A stretch of DNA of 64,000 bases. Source: Populus alba. Lineage: Eukaryota > Streptophyta > Magnoliopsida > Malpighiales > Salicaceae. The DNA is taken from assembly GCF_005239225.2 (NCBI RefSeq), contig NC_133287.1:7731493-7795492 (forward strand). Reading direction: 5' to 3'. Numbering within the stretch: position 1 is the first letter of the stretch; each line of letters opens with the position of its first letter. Below are positions 1 to 12,958 of this stretch, in pieces. The translations under genes and the position numbers were made by a program. The notes under the pieces were generated by a model. That model worked only from the letters and a program-made list of their open reading frames with translations. It had not been told where the DNA came from and did not search any database.

Positions 1-3000
1 TACTATTTGGCTACCACCTTGCCAGCTTCTCACGAAGGGTATACATGGATTGGAAGTTTGAAGATGGGTGGTTATAATTATACAAACTTCAGGGAGATCG
101 ATATTTGGATGCGGTACACAACATCTTTATATTTTGCCGTCGTCACTATGGCCACCGTTGGTGAGTTCCTTCTTTACATTATACTCTATTAACACAACCT
201 GAAGCTTTACAGTTTCCTCATTTTGGTTATGTCAACATATGACTGGCAAATTGACTTGGGTTATTTCTGCACATGAACTTTCGCTTTCCATAATAAAGAG
301 TAGTTAAACATTTAGTGAGAAAATTCCACGATGAAGTCTTGACCTATGGGGTCAAACACAAGAGGCATGGAATATGCTGTTTCAGAAAGCTACTGGAATG
401 CCATAATCATTTATGTCCCATCTCCGCGAAGTGTTCTTGCTTGATTTTGCACTGCTTCGTTGTATTCGATTCCTTTTATTTATGCTCACCAGTAGGCGCA
501 GAAGGTTTCAGTTAAGATACCATATTCTTACACTTGCCATGTTTGAAGATTCTCTCTTGCTGTATACCTATGTTTTGTTGGAGTCTTCACTACTGCCTGA
601 TAAGCCTGCTGTTTTTACCACAGGGTATGGAGATATACATGCTGTTAACTTGAGGGAAATGATATTTGTAATGATCTTTGTTTCCTTCGACATGATTCTC
701 GGTGCATATTTGATCGGTAATATGACAGCAATAACAGTAAAAGGTTCAAAGACAGAAAAGTTCAGGGATAAAATGACTGATCTCATCAAATATATGAATA
801 GAAATAGACTTGGAAAGGACATCCGTAATCAGATTAAAGGCCATTTGCGCTTACAGCATGAGAGTAGCTATACCGAGGCTTCTGGACTGCAGGATCTCCC
901 CATCTCTATTCGTGCTAAGGTAAAGAACATGTTGAGAGATTCCTTTTTTTCCCTATTAAACCTTTTTTTTTTTTTTATTATATTGGATTTCATGGATACA
1001 GACATTGAGCTTTAGGAAAAAAGAGGAGTACAGAAAATGATGAGGTGATGTTTCAAGCTACGTGGGAAAGCAAAGCATAATTGTCCCCTTATTCCAAAAT
1101 TAGTTTGGAGAACCTTCTATTCCTTGGGATAAAGTATCATTTAGTTTCGTTAAAGAGCCACACCATGCCAATAATTACTAGTGAAATATTCACAAATAAT
1201 TGTCAGAAAGAGGTGGATCCAGCATCATTTTCCTTTACACCTTGTCTCCTTTTAAAACACTGCATTTCTCTATAGAAAGTTTGCTATGCTTTTTGACAGC
1301 TCTCATGATGTCTGTCTCACTTATAATAATTTGATGATTATTCTTTGCTTGCAGATTTCCCAAAGTTTGTACACAGAATATATTGAAAAGGTTCCCTTGG
1401 TTAAGGATTGCTCTGCCGAATTTATTAATCAAATTGTAAGTCTCTTCCTTTGGCATATTATATCCCACTGGTGATAAATAAGTTCAAAAAACGGGGAAAT
1501 TCCAAATGATGTAGCAACAATAAACTAGTAAAGCTCAAAATGCTACATCTTGTTTCATTGAAATCATGGATTTCATTGCCAATCGCCATTGCAAGTTAAT
1601 GGTTCAATTAAATTTTAACATCATCGATGGTCAAGATCTGTTTCAGGCTCGTGGTTTGTTGTTCTTTCAGGAATCATCTGATCTTCATGTACCGTCCATG
1701 GAGGTGGACTTGACATGTTTCTGAAAAGCAGACTAATTAAAAAGTGTGCAACTCTGAGCATATGTGATATTCAATCTATCTGTCTATCAAGAATCCACAG
1801 ATTCATTCATCAAGGAAAAAAAACATTTCGAGAGGCTATTTTGCAGAAAACATGGCATATGTTATTGGTGTTGATAAATGGTCTATTACACTCAAGAGCC
1901 AACAATATTGGTATGCAAGGCTAGATGGTGAAACAGGATCTTGAATTATGTAGTTGTGAAAATTAAGCAATATTTTGATCACTTGATGGAGTTGGTTGGA
2001 TTAACGATTTTTTCCTCCATTATTTTTTTAAGTTCCTGGTAGTCTCTGTTGTCCTCTTGTAGAGTCGCTATTCATTTCCTTTTTAATCTTCCTCTTTTTT
2101 GTCAAATTTTCTGCTTTAGTGCATTGCTTGGTCTTACATCCTCATATTCCAACACTTGTTGTTTTTCTCACCCTTATTCTCCATGTTGTATGCTTTGTTG
2201 CAATGCTACTCATCCATTGTAGGAGCCTCAGCTCTGTTATTCTCATCTTTCCTTTTCTTTTGTTCTTGCAGGTCATTAGGCTTCACGAGGAGTTCTTTCT
2301 CCCAGGAGAAGTAATTATGGAACTGGGGAACGTGGTAGATCAACTTTATTTTGTATGTCATGGTGTGCTGGTACGATTCCATATCGAACGGTCACTCAGT
2401 TTCAACATCTGGTTATCCATAGCTTCTCTTTGCTTCTCCTGTTTTGTTGGTTCTTAAACACTTTAGTATGAAGAACATATTTGGGATGTTATAATTCTTA
2501 AACTGTAATTTGCTTTCAAAATTGATTCTTCCTGTTGATTTTTCATGCTCTGACAAAAATAAGAATTTCAACTATGATTTGTTACTGTTGACGTGCTTTC
2601 AGATTTAGCTTCTCTTTGACTGGGACTGTTACAGATGCATGCTGTTATTTAACTATTGGATCAACTTCCTTGTCAGAATCCTGGTGGTTCCAAAATTTTA
2701 ATTTTTGAGTGGTATGCATAGAATATGTAGCGTCATGTTTGAACACATTTGTATGATCACTTCCTTTTTTCTCCTTGGTGCAGGAAGAGGTTGGAATAGG
2801 GCAAGATGGATCAGAAGAAACTGTCAAACTTTTGCTTCCTAACAGTTCATTTGGAGAAATTTCTATTCTTTGCAACATTCCTCAGCCTTATACAGTTAGA
2901 GTTTGTGAGTTATGTCGGCTTTTACGGATTGATAAACAATCTTTATCAAATATACTTGAGATTTACTTTTATGACGGACGCAGAATTTTGAACAACCTTT

Positions 3001-5646
3001 TAGAGGTAATTCAATTCTGTCAATATGCGCTTTCCTCTAGTCATGTTCTATTTTTTTTCTTCCACACTATTTTGAAATCAATATCAGTTTATTTATATAG
3101 CCAATCTACAAAGTTCTTGAACATTTTTTTTTATATATTATTATTTTTGATAAGCCCAGGAAAATTCATTAAACACCTTGGGACCAAGAGCCCAGCAACC
3201 AAGGAGAAAGAAAACTCACAGCAGACATAACAAAATATTTGAACAAGTTATTTTAGATCTATAGTTGACACCAAGGGATTAATACATGTCCATTAAGATC
3301 TAAATCAAGGTAAATTGACAGGGGAAAGAATCCAATCTTCAATATAAGCAGTTGGAATCAGATATTACATTTCATATTGGAAAGCAAGAAGCTGAACTTG
3401 CTTTGAGGGTGAATAGCACAGCTTATCATGGAGATCTTTATCAGCTGAAGGGCTTGATCCGAGCAGGTGCTGATCCCAATAGAACAGATTATGATGGAAG
3501 ATCACCCTTGGTATACACAAAGCTCAAGTATATGATTGATCTCATTTTATTTCATTTGTTATCATTTTTATGTGAGTCTGAACCATCAAAATAACACTTC
3601 TTATACTGGAAAATTCGACGCGGTCTAATTCCAGAGATGGATGAGCTCTACTATAATTTGTGCTATATGTCTGCAAATTGGTGCATGTTTTGCTTCCAAG
3701 CTATTTCTACCAGTATCTGAGCAAGTTTATATGTCATAAGGGTAGATTAAAGAGGATGAAAAAATTGCTTTATCTGACAATAGCCTTTGTATTCAACAGC
3801 ATCTTGCCGCATCTAGAGGTTACGAAGATACCACACTTTTCCTTATTCAAGAAGGAGTTAACATTAACATCAAAGGTAATTTGCTTCTACTGGTGATTAA
3901 CTGGCTATAATACTTCTGTTGGTGGTTTGATGTTTTATTGATATATTGCTCATTAATACTATTAATATTTTTCTTGTACAGATAAATTTGGAAACACGCC
4001 ATTGTTGGAGGCTATCAAGAATGGACACGATCGAGTTGCATCTTTACTTTCTAAACAAGGGGCCATCTTGAACATAGATGATGCTGGTAGTGTTCTGTGT
4101 AGAGCTGTTGCAAGAGGGGATTCAGATTTTCTCAAAAGGGTTTTGTCCAATGGAATTGATCCAAACTCTAAAGACTACGATCACCGGACTCCACTTCATG
4201 TAGCTGCATCAGAAGGATTATATTTGATGGCAAAGCTGCTGATAGAAGCTGGTGCTAGTGTTTTCTCGAAGGACAGGTAGACCTGAAATTCATTTCGCTC
4301 AGTTTCTAACTAGATATGCTTGCATTTCAGTTATCTACTTTGGGGGCTATTTATATACGCACCAGGCTCACTTTATTAATGTAGGGTTTATTTTCCTAGT
4401 AATTTAGGCTTATTGATATATGAATAATGCAAAGATCTGATGCACCCTGTAAGTACATGGGTGGGGAAATGTGAACTCCGGAACTTACTAATCAAGGGAT
4501 TCTTTTATTAAAGCTTTTTCAGCCTTTTCTTCTCTCCCTTTCTCTTTATGATCTGAATATTGACAAACGGGGCAGTGGATTTGACTTTCATTTACAGTTA
4601 TACAGAGACACTCTTGACATTTTAAAATGATTTTTAGAGAACGAGAACACTGTTCTGATCACTGACCTTTTCTTGCGTATTTCAACTCAATAGATGGGGT
4701 AACACTCCACTTGTAGAAGGCCGGATCTGTGGGAACAAGAATTTGATCAAGCTGTTAGAAGAAGCAAAATCTTCCCAGAAATTGGAATTTCATTATGCCT
4801 CCCATGAAACCACTGGTATTTCCACTACTCTATGGACAGCTTCTATTATGCTCTAAGAAAATGAAAATTTTTAAAATATTCTAAATACTACGACAAAAAG
4901 CTTGTAAAATATGGCTTCCAAACAGATTGTTGAGAGAAGACTCATGAAAGAATAACAAAGAATAATTGATCTAATACTAATATAAAGAACAGCCTGTGGG
5001 GAAAATATTTAGTTGAAAATTATCAGAATGGTTTGGTCTGCCCAAGGTTGTCATGCTTATTTTATGTAGATGCACTAAACCAGAATTGCATTTTGAACTG
5101 TGATGATTTCTCCCATCATATCTGGATTCTGTAATTGGCCAATCTAAAATGTCTGGTATAAAAAAACAGGGTTGTTCTACTTGAACCCACCGTGTCTTCT
5201 TTTCGGGTCCAACACTTTGTTAGAATGTAGCTGAATGAAGCAATTGTTAGTGATTTATCTAGCAACCACATTTAAGATGCCGATAACAGAGAAGAGATGG
5301 GCATTTTGTTTTTTTTAGTAATGCTTGTTTTTAGGTGACTGAGAACAGGATATGCATTTTGTCATAATGAAGTTAATTTCATCTGATATTGCCAATTGCA
5401 GAAAAAATGCTCCCAAAGAAATGTACAGTTTTCCCTTTCCACCCATGGGGTGCAAAAGAACAGAGAAGACCTGGAGTAGTGCTATGGATCCCACACACCA
5501 TGGAAGAGCTTGTAAAAGCTGCATCAGAGAAGCTACAGCTTCCAGATGGTTCTTGTATATTATCAGAAGATGCTGGTAAAATTCTTGAAGTAGACATGAT
5601 CGATGATGGCCAGAAGTTGTATCTAACAAGTGATCAAACACATTAG
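1..5646 (+). CDS. SKOR: Outward-rectifying Shaker-type K+ channel, SKOR/GORK-like (5' end outside window)
   Basis: Voltage-gated outward K+ channel of the plasma membrane; SKOR loads K+ into xylem and GORK works in guard cells and roots. Ten exons join in frame: 1-160, 624-919, 1355-1435, 2272-2370, 2784-3005, 3322-3510, 3800-3875, 3982-4276, 4694-4815 and 5402-5646, giving 594 codons and stop TAG; all inferred introns are GT/AG. About 225 N-terminal residues (S1 to S4) lie before the window. Seen in order: the pore with the TVGYGD filter split between exons 1 and 2, S6 with the FDMILGAYL stretch (the DMI motif typical of outward rectifiers), C-linker, cyclic-nucleotide-binding-like domain (exons 3-5, FGEISILCNIP), ankyrin repeats (exons 6-9) and the C-terminal KHA domain (exon 10). 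No in-frame stop or frameshift was found, so it looks functional. SKOR versus GORK cannot be settled without a tree. Confidence 0.93.
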
Positions 5647-5749
5647 TTATGAAGATCACCACAGTCGTAATATATGGTAGCCTAGTTTTGTATCATCATC
5701 TTTGTATTAGTTTCTTCTGCCTGCTGCATGTCTACGTTTTCTAAATGTA

Positions 5750-5755
5750 AATAAA
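5750..5755 (+). promoter_or_regulatory. Probable poly(A) signal of the K+ channel gene
   Basis: An AATAAA hexamer lies about 100 bases after the channel stop codon, in a T-rich 3' flank. This is the usual place for a near-upstream element. Position and motif are the only evidence. Confidence 0.4.
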
Positions 5756-6290
5756 TGCTTATGATACAAGCATGCGATGATTATATTTCTGCAGACATTA
5801 TCCAAGAGAGTTCATTTGTTTCCCCAAGTTTTAGATTGTACAACATAGCAATCGCAACAATTTGATTTTCGCCTCCGGCGACATCACTCATCGGTACCAA
5901 AAATCTTCAAGAACTTCACTGAATGTGTTGTTATGGAGCCGTATTTACGATTGCCAGTGCTGACAGAGTCAAGAACACTGTTAACAGTAAAACACAAGTG
6001 ATTCAAGATGAAATTGCCAAACTGATGGGGACTGTCATCTCACCTGCTCCAAAACCAATATCTTAATCAATAGAGGAAATAAAGCAGAAAGTTACTCCAC
6101 AAGCTTTAGGTTTCGTGGAGCCTTAGGTAGGTAAAAGTACAAGAAGACAACTTGCATTATATAAATATTCACTCTCGGTAAAGAAATTTATTACATGGTC
6201 CTTCAGTTGGAAGGGTGTTTTTCAACTTGACTAGTCATCTGCAATGACATTGTTACCCTTGAGTTAACATCTAGTTATTTCTAGCCCTAA
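5756..6290. other. Spacer between the K+ channel and the small minus-strand ORF
   Basis: Presumed 3' flanks of two convergent genes. It holds one 47-codon reading frame (5923-6066, +) directly preceded by an in-frame stop. No other structure was seen. Confidence 0.4.
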
Positions 6291-6641
6291 TTAAGTTATA
6301 AGAAACAATGAACAGGCACAAAAGTGGATGAACACAAGGTTGCAGGGCCAGTTGACCAGTATGGCATGCACAACAGCAGATGCTGCTAAACTATCTTCAA
6401 CAAGGCTCAATTGAGCTAGAAAAATCTGACTAAGCTCCGCGGACATGTTGAATTTGCTGGAAATGCTTCTGGCTGCTCTGTTTCTAGCAGCTGCTTGATG
6501 ATCATTTACCTCATCTGTCAATAAGGAGCTGTCACTAGGTGAAGTTGAGCCATAAGATGTGAAAAGTAGAAAAAGGGTTCCTACAACACACCCCATAAAG
6601 GGAAGAGAGGAACATATGTCCAGGGCTTGTGTTAGATTCAT
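6291..6641 (-). CDS. Small uncharacterised protein with hydrophobic segments, 116 aa
   Basis: I do not recognise this protein. The frame runs ATG to TAA without introns. A hydrophobic stretch sits at about residues 13-30 (PFMGCVVGTLFLLF) and a second at the very C-terminus, with a polar middle containing an NDHQAAARNRAARS segment. It could be a small membrane protein or a signal-anchored peptide. Support for a real gene: a TATA element lies about 110 bases upstream on the same strand, and the gene converges neatly with the K+ channel. Against: there is no recognised family, and a 116-codon frame can occur by chance. It may also be one exon of a larger gene. Confidence 0.35.
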   Translation of the reverse strand: MNLTQALDICSSLPFMGCVVGTLFLLFTSYGSTSPSDSSLLTDEVNDHQAAARNRAARSISSKFNMSAELSQIFLAQLSLVEDSLAASAVVHAILVNWPCNLVFIHFCACSLFLIT

Positions 6642-6751
6642 GGCTAGCTAGCTTATGTTTGCTGATCAAAACTTGGTAACCAGAATACCAAGAAAGACTT
6701 TGATGGAAATGCTCAGAAAGAAAGACTTTTGGGATAAGCTAGGATGTTGGG

Positions 6752-6759
6752 TTTTTATA
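6752..6759 (-). promoter_or_regulatory. TATA box for the small minus-strand ORF
   Basis: Read on the minus strand the sequence is CTATAAAAAC, about 110 bases before the ATG at 6641. That would put transcription start near 6725 with a leader of roughly 85 bases. Confidence 0.4.
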
Positions 6760-8556
6760 GTAAAGGTGTTAAATTTTCCTAGGAATATGAATATAATCTA
6801 ATGCGTGGATATCAAGTCATGGAGAGATGCAATATTCTTACAAAAATGTCAAGCTACCATAAACTGCCCAGGTGGAAATCTCAGTGAGAAAACACATGAC
6901 TGGACTTCCACAACCACAGGATGTTTCATAATTTCCATTGGATGATAAGGTGGCAAGCTCCCATTTGTTGCTTTTTACCTGCTAATTCTCACTGGATGCT
7001 AATTACTTTATATAATGGCTAATTAGCTTTTAAATTAGACTAAATATTCAAATCTTGCTTCATAAATTTCTTGACAATTTTACATCATAAATAGCAATTA
7101 TAAAATTAATTATAATTGAATGTGACTTCCTCTATATGCACTTTTGGGATTTTCACATGATCCTTGCAAAGGCAAGTCTTTCTTTTTAAGTCTATTTCAA
7201 TCTAAGTATATAGTGTTTACATGATCACCACATAAATTTTAGCTTACATGCCGCAAATTAATTAAGTACTGATTATGTAGTCATTAATTACTTATAATGT
7301 TAAGTAATTATCGGTATTGTTTAATGAGAAGTTATCATAAAATGAATTACTACAATTATCATTTTCAAAATCACCATTTTGTTTGTTTTAAAATCAGTAG
7401 GATTTTCTCTGTATTAATATTAAGGGTAAAAAGCCAATAAAATATTATGAATTATCACTAGTTTTTTTTTTAAATGATATCATTTTATAATTTAAAATGA
7501 TTAATTTTTTTTTTTTGAAATAACATCAAGATAAACCATTATAAAAAAATTATTGACTGTTTAGCTTCATATAAGTTTTGATAGAGTAAAAATGAGTTTA
7601 ACTAAGTCAATTTCTAAGTGGTTTAAAAATCAAACCTAGCTTAAGTTAGGTTTTTAGATAAACAGGTCATAGGATCAACTCTTTGGATAAGCCAAGTTTG
7701 ATAATTATGCTAACTACTTTATCAGTCAAATCAAAATCTAATAGTCTAGATAAACATTAACTCGTTACCCATTTTGTAGTCGTCCATCTCTAACAAACAC
7801 AAGCTAAGAAAATGACAATAGTACCCCCAAATTCTAACACCCCAAAATCCCAATATAAAGCAACAAATACCTTTCATGAACAAGGGCATTATCAAAATAA
7901 AAGAAAAAACATTTTAGGAAATTTAGTGGAGAAAAAAGCAATCAACGGTGAGATAAACTCTTAACCATCACACAGCTTATGCGACTGCCCAATCACTAAC
8001 AAACCTAACCCAATTTAACCATGATACTCTCAATCTCAAAACTCAACAATCCCAAACAAATAGAAAATATCTCCCTCATCAAGGGTATTATTGTAAAAAA
8101 AATGCATTTTAAAAAAACAATTCTTAGGAAGTAACTAACACCCTTTTCCATTTCGTTGAGAGAAGTTTCTTTTTCTTTCCCTACAATTTCTCTCTTTCCA
8201 AGTGCTCTTTTAATGAGAGAAAAACTTCAAGAACTAAAAACATAACCAGAGTGAGTGAAAACTTATCACAAGTTGAATTTGGCAGAGTTGAATGCTGAGG
8301 GGAAGGAAGAACATTCACCAGATAGAGAGTTTGTTTTCAAATTAAAATGACTGTTAGACAACATTACTATTAGGATTTATTTTTATAGCCATACATTGTG
8401 TTTTAATTAGTACAAAGTTTGTTAAGAAAGAATCTCATGTGTGAACAAAAGAGAGAATATAGGTAGTTGTTTTTTCATATAAGAATTTGTAATAAAATTG
8501 GCAAAAAAAGAAGAAGAAAAGAATACAATGATGAATGAATGATGAAAATTTATGTG

Positions 8557-8560
<4 letters not shown>
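6760..8560. other. AT-rich spacer, no gene seen
   Basis: Very AT-rich, with many stops in all frames and poly-A/poly-T runs. The part near 7440-7560 resembles degraded repeat DNA, but no borders could be fixed. No coding region, RNA gene or intact element was recognised. Confidence 0.5.

Positions 8561-8587
<27 letters not shown>
8561..8587. repeat. (CT)n microsatellite
   Basis: Uninterrupted CT dinucleotide run of 27 bases. It lies about 120 bases before a tRNA-Met-type primer-binding-site-like sequence and may lie within the old LTR of the adjacent relic. Confidence 0.9.
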
Positions 8588-8590
<3 letters not shown>

Positions 8591-8706
8591 TCTTTCTAAC
8601 AAAATATTCTCTCTTATCTTCTTGGGGTTAGCTGCTAGCCTTTCACTCTTTAAGTTCACCTAGATAGAATCCTAATTGGATCTATTTCAATCCAACTTGT
8701 AGAAAC

Positions 8707-9380
8707 TGGTATAAGAGCCACTGATTTTTAGATGTGGGTTATGACTCCTGACACTTGATCCTAAGATCTTAAAAGGATGGAAGAATCCTTAAAATCTACA
8801 AGCAAAGAATGATCACAAAAGTATGAATAGATTATGAAAATATTAAAGGTATATGGTCAGCAATTGAAAGATATTAAGTCCATATATTAAGCCAAGTTTG
8901 GGAAGCTTAAAAAGCTTATCAGTGAGTTAGCTTATCATCAAATGCTCTATTTTATAGAAACTACAACCATTCTATGGTAAAAACGAGTACCATAAAAGAT
9001 CATTAAATCTCTAATCAAAGTGGGATCTACTGCAAGATCATGTTGGACTTGTAAAGGTAACTACCATCCTTACAAGGTTTATAAATATAAATAGGACTTC
9101 TTTAACTTTGATGGCGATGTACACAAATGGTTATACAAGTGAAACTAGCGTTTTGACATAGAAGAAGTTGCTGATTTTGAGAAGTTTAAGTTAACCCTAT
9201 ATTATCTTGAAGGAATGTCCTTTCACTAGCACTAAAACTTCATAAGAAATAAAGGTAGCTAAGTGGTGACTTGTGGTGAATATATGAAAGTAATATGCTA
9301 CAGGTTTGGGGGTTAGAAAGATCTACTAGAAAAACTTAAAGATCTTAAGCAAATAGGAGATCTAAAGGTTTCACAACCCG
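8707..9380 (+). mobile_element. Ty3/gypsy retrotransposon relic (PBS-like site and broken gag)
   Basis: At 8707-8719 the sequence TGGTATAAGAGCC differs by one base from the common plant primer-binding site complementary to initiator tRNA-Met. Downstream, at about 9090-9380, a broken frame reads like the plant gypsy gag core: a FNFDGDVHKWLYK segment, then FEKFKLTLYYLEG, then an RFGG and LENLKDLKQIGDL segment. Plant gypsy gag has the same order (a DGD-x-x-W motif, then a YLEG-type helix, then RFG and a leucine/lysine-rich stretch). Several stops interrupt it, so it is dead. Order of the parts and orientation agree with an LTR to the left. No protease, RT or integrase was seen. Confidence 0.6.
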
Positions 9381-9940
9381 AATCTCGGAGTCCATGACCG
9401 GTCAAACAATGCAGGAACTGTGTCAAAAGGACACCCCACCTATGCTAAGTCTCAAAACGGACATATCAAAAGAACAAGTTATTTAAAAAAACATACAGTT
9501 TCATAATTTTCAAAAATATTATATTATTCAAAACTAATGAAACCAAATGATAGTTCAAAACTTCTCATCAGTAATTAAAACAAAACAATAATCCATAATA
9601 CTTATTACATTGTCAAAAATCCAAACTTAATTAAAATAGGGTAATAATGGAGTATCTAAGAGATCGAATCAAAACTAAAAGGAAAGCCTCGCAAAACAAG
9701 CAAAGGCATACTGGCCAAACTGAAGAAGCAAGAACACTCAACAAAGTCCACCTCCTAACAGAAACTAAGAACCTGAAATAATATTAAGAATGAGGGGTGA
9801 GTTTAACTAACTCAGTAAGGGAATAATATTAAATATACATCATAGATATTAATGATATTAATAATTTGCAAGTCAATTTATCTTGATATACATATACATA
9901 CTAATCATATATATAAAATAGTAATAAATATATATCAGAG
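9381..9940. other. Repeat-derived spacer
   Basis: Follows the gag relic without a clear border. AT-rich with no open frame of note. Probably further decayed retrotransposon sequence. Confidence 0.35.
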
Positions 9941-10005
9941 ATCAGATGACACCCGAAGGTGACCAGATGACACTTAAAGGTGACCAGATGATACTGAAGA
10001 AGGTG
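9941..10005 (+). repeat. Short minisatellite, three units of 21-23 bp
   Basis: Units start at 9941, 9962 and 9983, each beginning with a/accagatga-like sequence and ending in aggtg. A fourth, diverged start appears at 10006. Such short direct repeats are common inside plant LTRs, which fits the retrotransposon remains on the left. Confidence 0.75.
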
Positions 10006-11726
10006 ACCACTGTGGAGATGATCAGTCACCCATAGGCTGATGCCTCTCTCACCAACTAGGTATACATAAAACTATATACACATATGCTAACTACTCTTCG
10101 TTATCATGGAGTTACTAACAAGTCCTATATCAAGGCATAATAGATATTCACAGAATCATCAAATAAACATATATCATATTGAATAAAATCTAGTTCAACA
10201 GATTTTGTAAGTGCAAATTCAAGAATAAATGAGTAGTTAAAATAAAGCAATATGTATAAATATTTAAGAAATTAACTAGTTGTACTCATTTTACAATAAA
10301 CATACATATTTATTTATATTATATGCATATTAAAGATTATCCCACTCACCGAAAAAATATAGAACTAAAAAGGAATGTCAAATGAAAGACTCGAAAATCT
10401 TATTGGGGATCGTTAGGAGAATCTACAACAATATACAAATATACTAAAAAACAACACAAAACAACACAAAAAAACATAAATAAAAGATCGCAATGCATAA
10501 AATAAAACCATAACTAAAACGATAATTTTTAATGAATATACCAAACTGTAAATACATAACCATACTGTAATTTCCACTCATAAACCATCCTCAATTCTTG
10601 TCTAGAACGAACTAGGACCGAAATGTAATTTTTATAAAGTTTAGGGACTAAAATGTAAATTCCAAAATTAAGGGACCAAACTGAAAATATTCCATATAAA
10701 TTATCAAACTAATATTCATCATCCTTAACATCATAATAACACTATCCAGAATCTCAAAATACATTTAGGGGTCAAATTATAAATTTTCCAAAGTTTAGGA
10801 ACTAAACTGTAATTTTTATAAATCAATGACCAAAATAAAATTTGGTCATCTTCAACCTCAAAACCATTCTGTCCAGATTTTCTAGCAAGGTTAAAATGAA
10901 TTTCTTAACCTAAAAAAATCAATTTAAATCAATCAACTCAGAAATCCTTATTTCTAACAACATACTAATTAATAACCTAACATTAAATCCATTAATAATT
11001 ATAAGTCAATTTTAACAATATAAACTTTCAATCCTTATAAATCATAATCTCTTCTTTAATCATTCCATAAACAAATTATAATCGAAAGTAATGGGATCAT
11101 CAACTCCTCTTTGAATCAACCTAAGAGCTGTAATATCTCTAGTTCTCTTTTTTTTTTTAAATCTTTGAAGTTGCGCTACTGAAAGATTGTCGATATATTT
11201 TTGGGTTCTTTATATACTACCTCCACCATCTCCTACAAGTCAAGAGAGATTAGTAAAATCTTTATCTTTATGATCTAAAACTCATAGGTATTGTCTCCAT
11301 TTGAATATTGGATGTTAGATTGATCTCTAACTTAAGCTATTTTTTTTGAACATATTTTTCTTTCTTTGAACTTGGACAAAACTTCTCTTTAACCTCTGTT
11401 ACCAATCTATTGGGTTGTAGTTTGGCTGGTTTTACACCTAATTAATTACCAAAACACAATTGAATACACAAATATTGTGTAATTTTATGTTACAAAACTC
11501 ACACAAGAAAAGGATTACAATGAAAGAGACTTCACACACTCTACAGCTGCTATTTTTTATTTTTATTTTTGTTTTTATTTTTTATTTGTTTTCTACCTTT
11601 TGGGCTTCTGCACTTACTGCCTTCTATTTTACAATGCATTCGGCGACATCTGTACATTTAACTCAGTTAACTTTAAACTAACTATAATAAACTAACTTTA
11701 CAACATATGAGCATTAATATAAACTC
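10006..11726. other. AT-rich repeat-derived spacer
   Basis: Contains loosely repeated phrases such as gggactaaaatgtaa and accaaactg (about 10620-10840), typical of old plant retroelement DNA. No open frame with family features was recognised. Confidence 0.4.
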
Positions 11727-11978
11727 TACAAGAAAGCGCTTCCTGGTGAGATTCTTGTGCTTCCATTGCATGCTCCGGTGCTGGAACTAAAGCAAGAAGT
11801 AGAAAGTGCATTGCGGGACACTTACAGCATGCTGGAGAGATTCATTCTGATTGAGATGAAACATCTGGAAGATCTAGGAGATAAGGACTTGTTAGGTAAA
11901 TTTGTCGAATCTGGTGAAGAGATTTCTATGAAAGGGTATGGCATGGATATATTCACGTTAAGATCAAACACAAAAAAA
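11727..11978 (+). pseudogene. Fragment of a PHD-finger protein gene (MMD1/MS1-like)
   Basis: An in-frame stretch of about 80 codons includes ALPGEILVLPLHAPV, then ELKQEVESALRDTYSMLERF, then VESGEEISMKGYGMDI. From memory this resembles the segment of plant PHD-finger proteins of the MMD1/DUET and At1g33420 type that precedes the last finger (the VE-ALRDTY pattern). A stop lies just upstream at 11715-11717. The match ends near 11970 in a lysine-rich artefact made by a poly-A run. No PHD cysteines and no other exons are nearby, so this looks like a captured or left-over exon, not a working gene. The family assignment rests on recall only. Confidence 0.5.
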
Positions 11979-12958
11979 AAAGCATTCTGATTAAATGTAT
12001 TATGAGTTCATTCAACTAAAAAAATTAAGTAAAAAAAAAAACAAATATTAGTATTATAAAATTTTGTTGAATGGGATCTCAAAATTTTATTATTAATTTT
12101 TTTGAGTGGTCGGTCTCTCTAAGAATATTACAACTGTTAAGTAAATATAAAACACACCTAAATAAACTTTTTTTTTTAAAAAGAATAGCATTAAATTTAT
12201 AACCGGCGAATCTTCCTACGTAACTAGGCCTTTAAAACCTCTCGGCAAAAGTAGACCCCAATATAATAGTCAGATTAAAAATTACAGGCCTTTGTGTCAG
12301 AGGTTGATCTCCTTGCACGATCTAGACCTCTTTTCAGACTCAGCACTTAATTTCCTATCCGTTCATAAACATCCTTGATGCTATCCATGCAGTTCAGTTG
12401 TGGCAACTGATAGAAACACCTGCATCAATTCTCAAATCTATTTGTATTCCAGAGGAATCGCATTGGGGCATTGTGAATACTGGTACAAGATAGAAGAATG
12501 AACTCAAGGAATTTAGACAAGTTTTTTCTATAAGATACAGAAAATTTAACTGCTTTGAGAAATGAACATGGAAATAATTCTTTTTACAGAAGGATAAAGG
12601 CATACAGCAACACCACTTCAAAGAAATTGAGTTCATAAGCTCTACATTTCAATGGAAAATAGAACCAAGAAGTGAAGAACAAGCTTGGAACAGCCCTACA
12701 AGCATAGGAAAATAATAAAGCATGAGATTCTAAACAGTTGCAACAGATTTTATACAAAACCTGACATAGTGTAATTTCCCACGAAAATCACCCAGCATTT
12801 GAGTCTAAAGTGAGGATTTTGTTGAAGAAACATGGCCATTTATTTACTAAGCAAGCATTCCTCGCATGCCATCATGCAAGTTGTTGGCTGCCATCAGGTC
12901 AGTTTAAGACCTGTGGAATTTGAATGTCTCTTGCAGATTCTCTACTGGAAAAATGACT
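11979..12958. other. 3' flank of the glycosyltransferase gene
   Basis: AT-rich first half, then more balanced composition toward the UGT stop, as expected for a 3'-UTR and flank. No supported gene. Confidence 0.4.

Noticed and set aside
5923..6066. 47-codon plus-strand frame after the K+ channel
   Set aside because: Short, directly preceded by a stop, with no family features. Could be chance.
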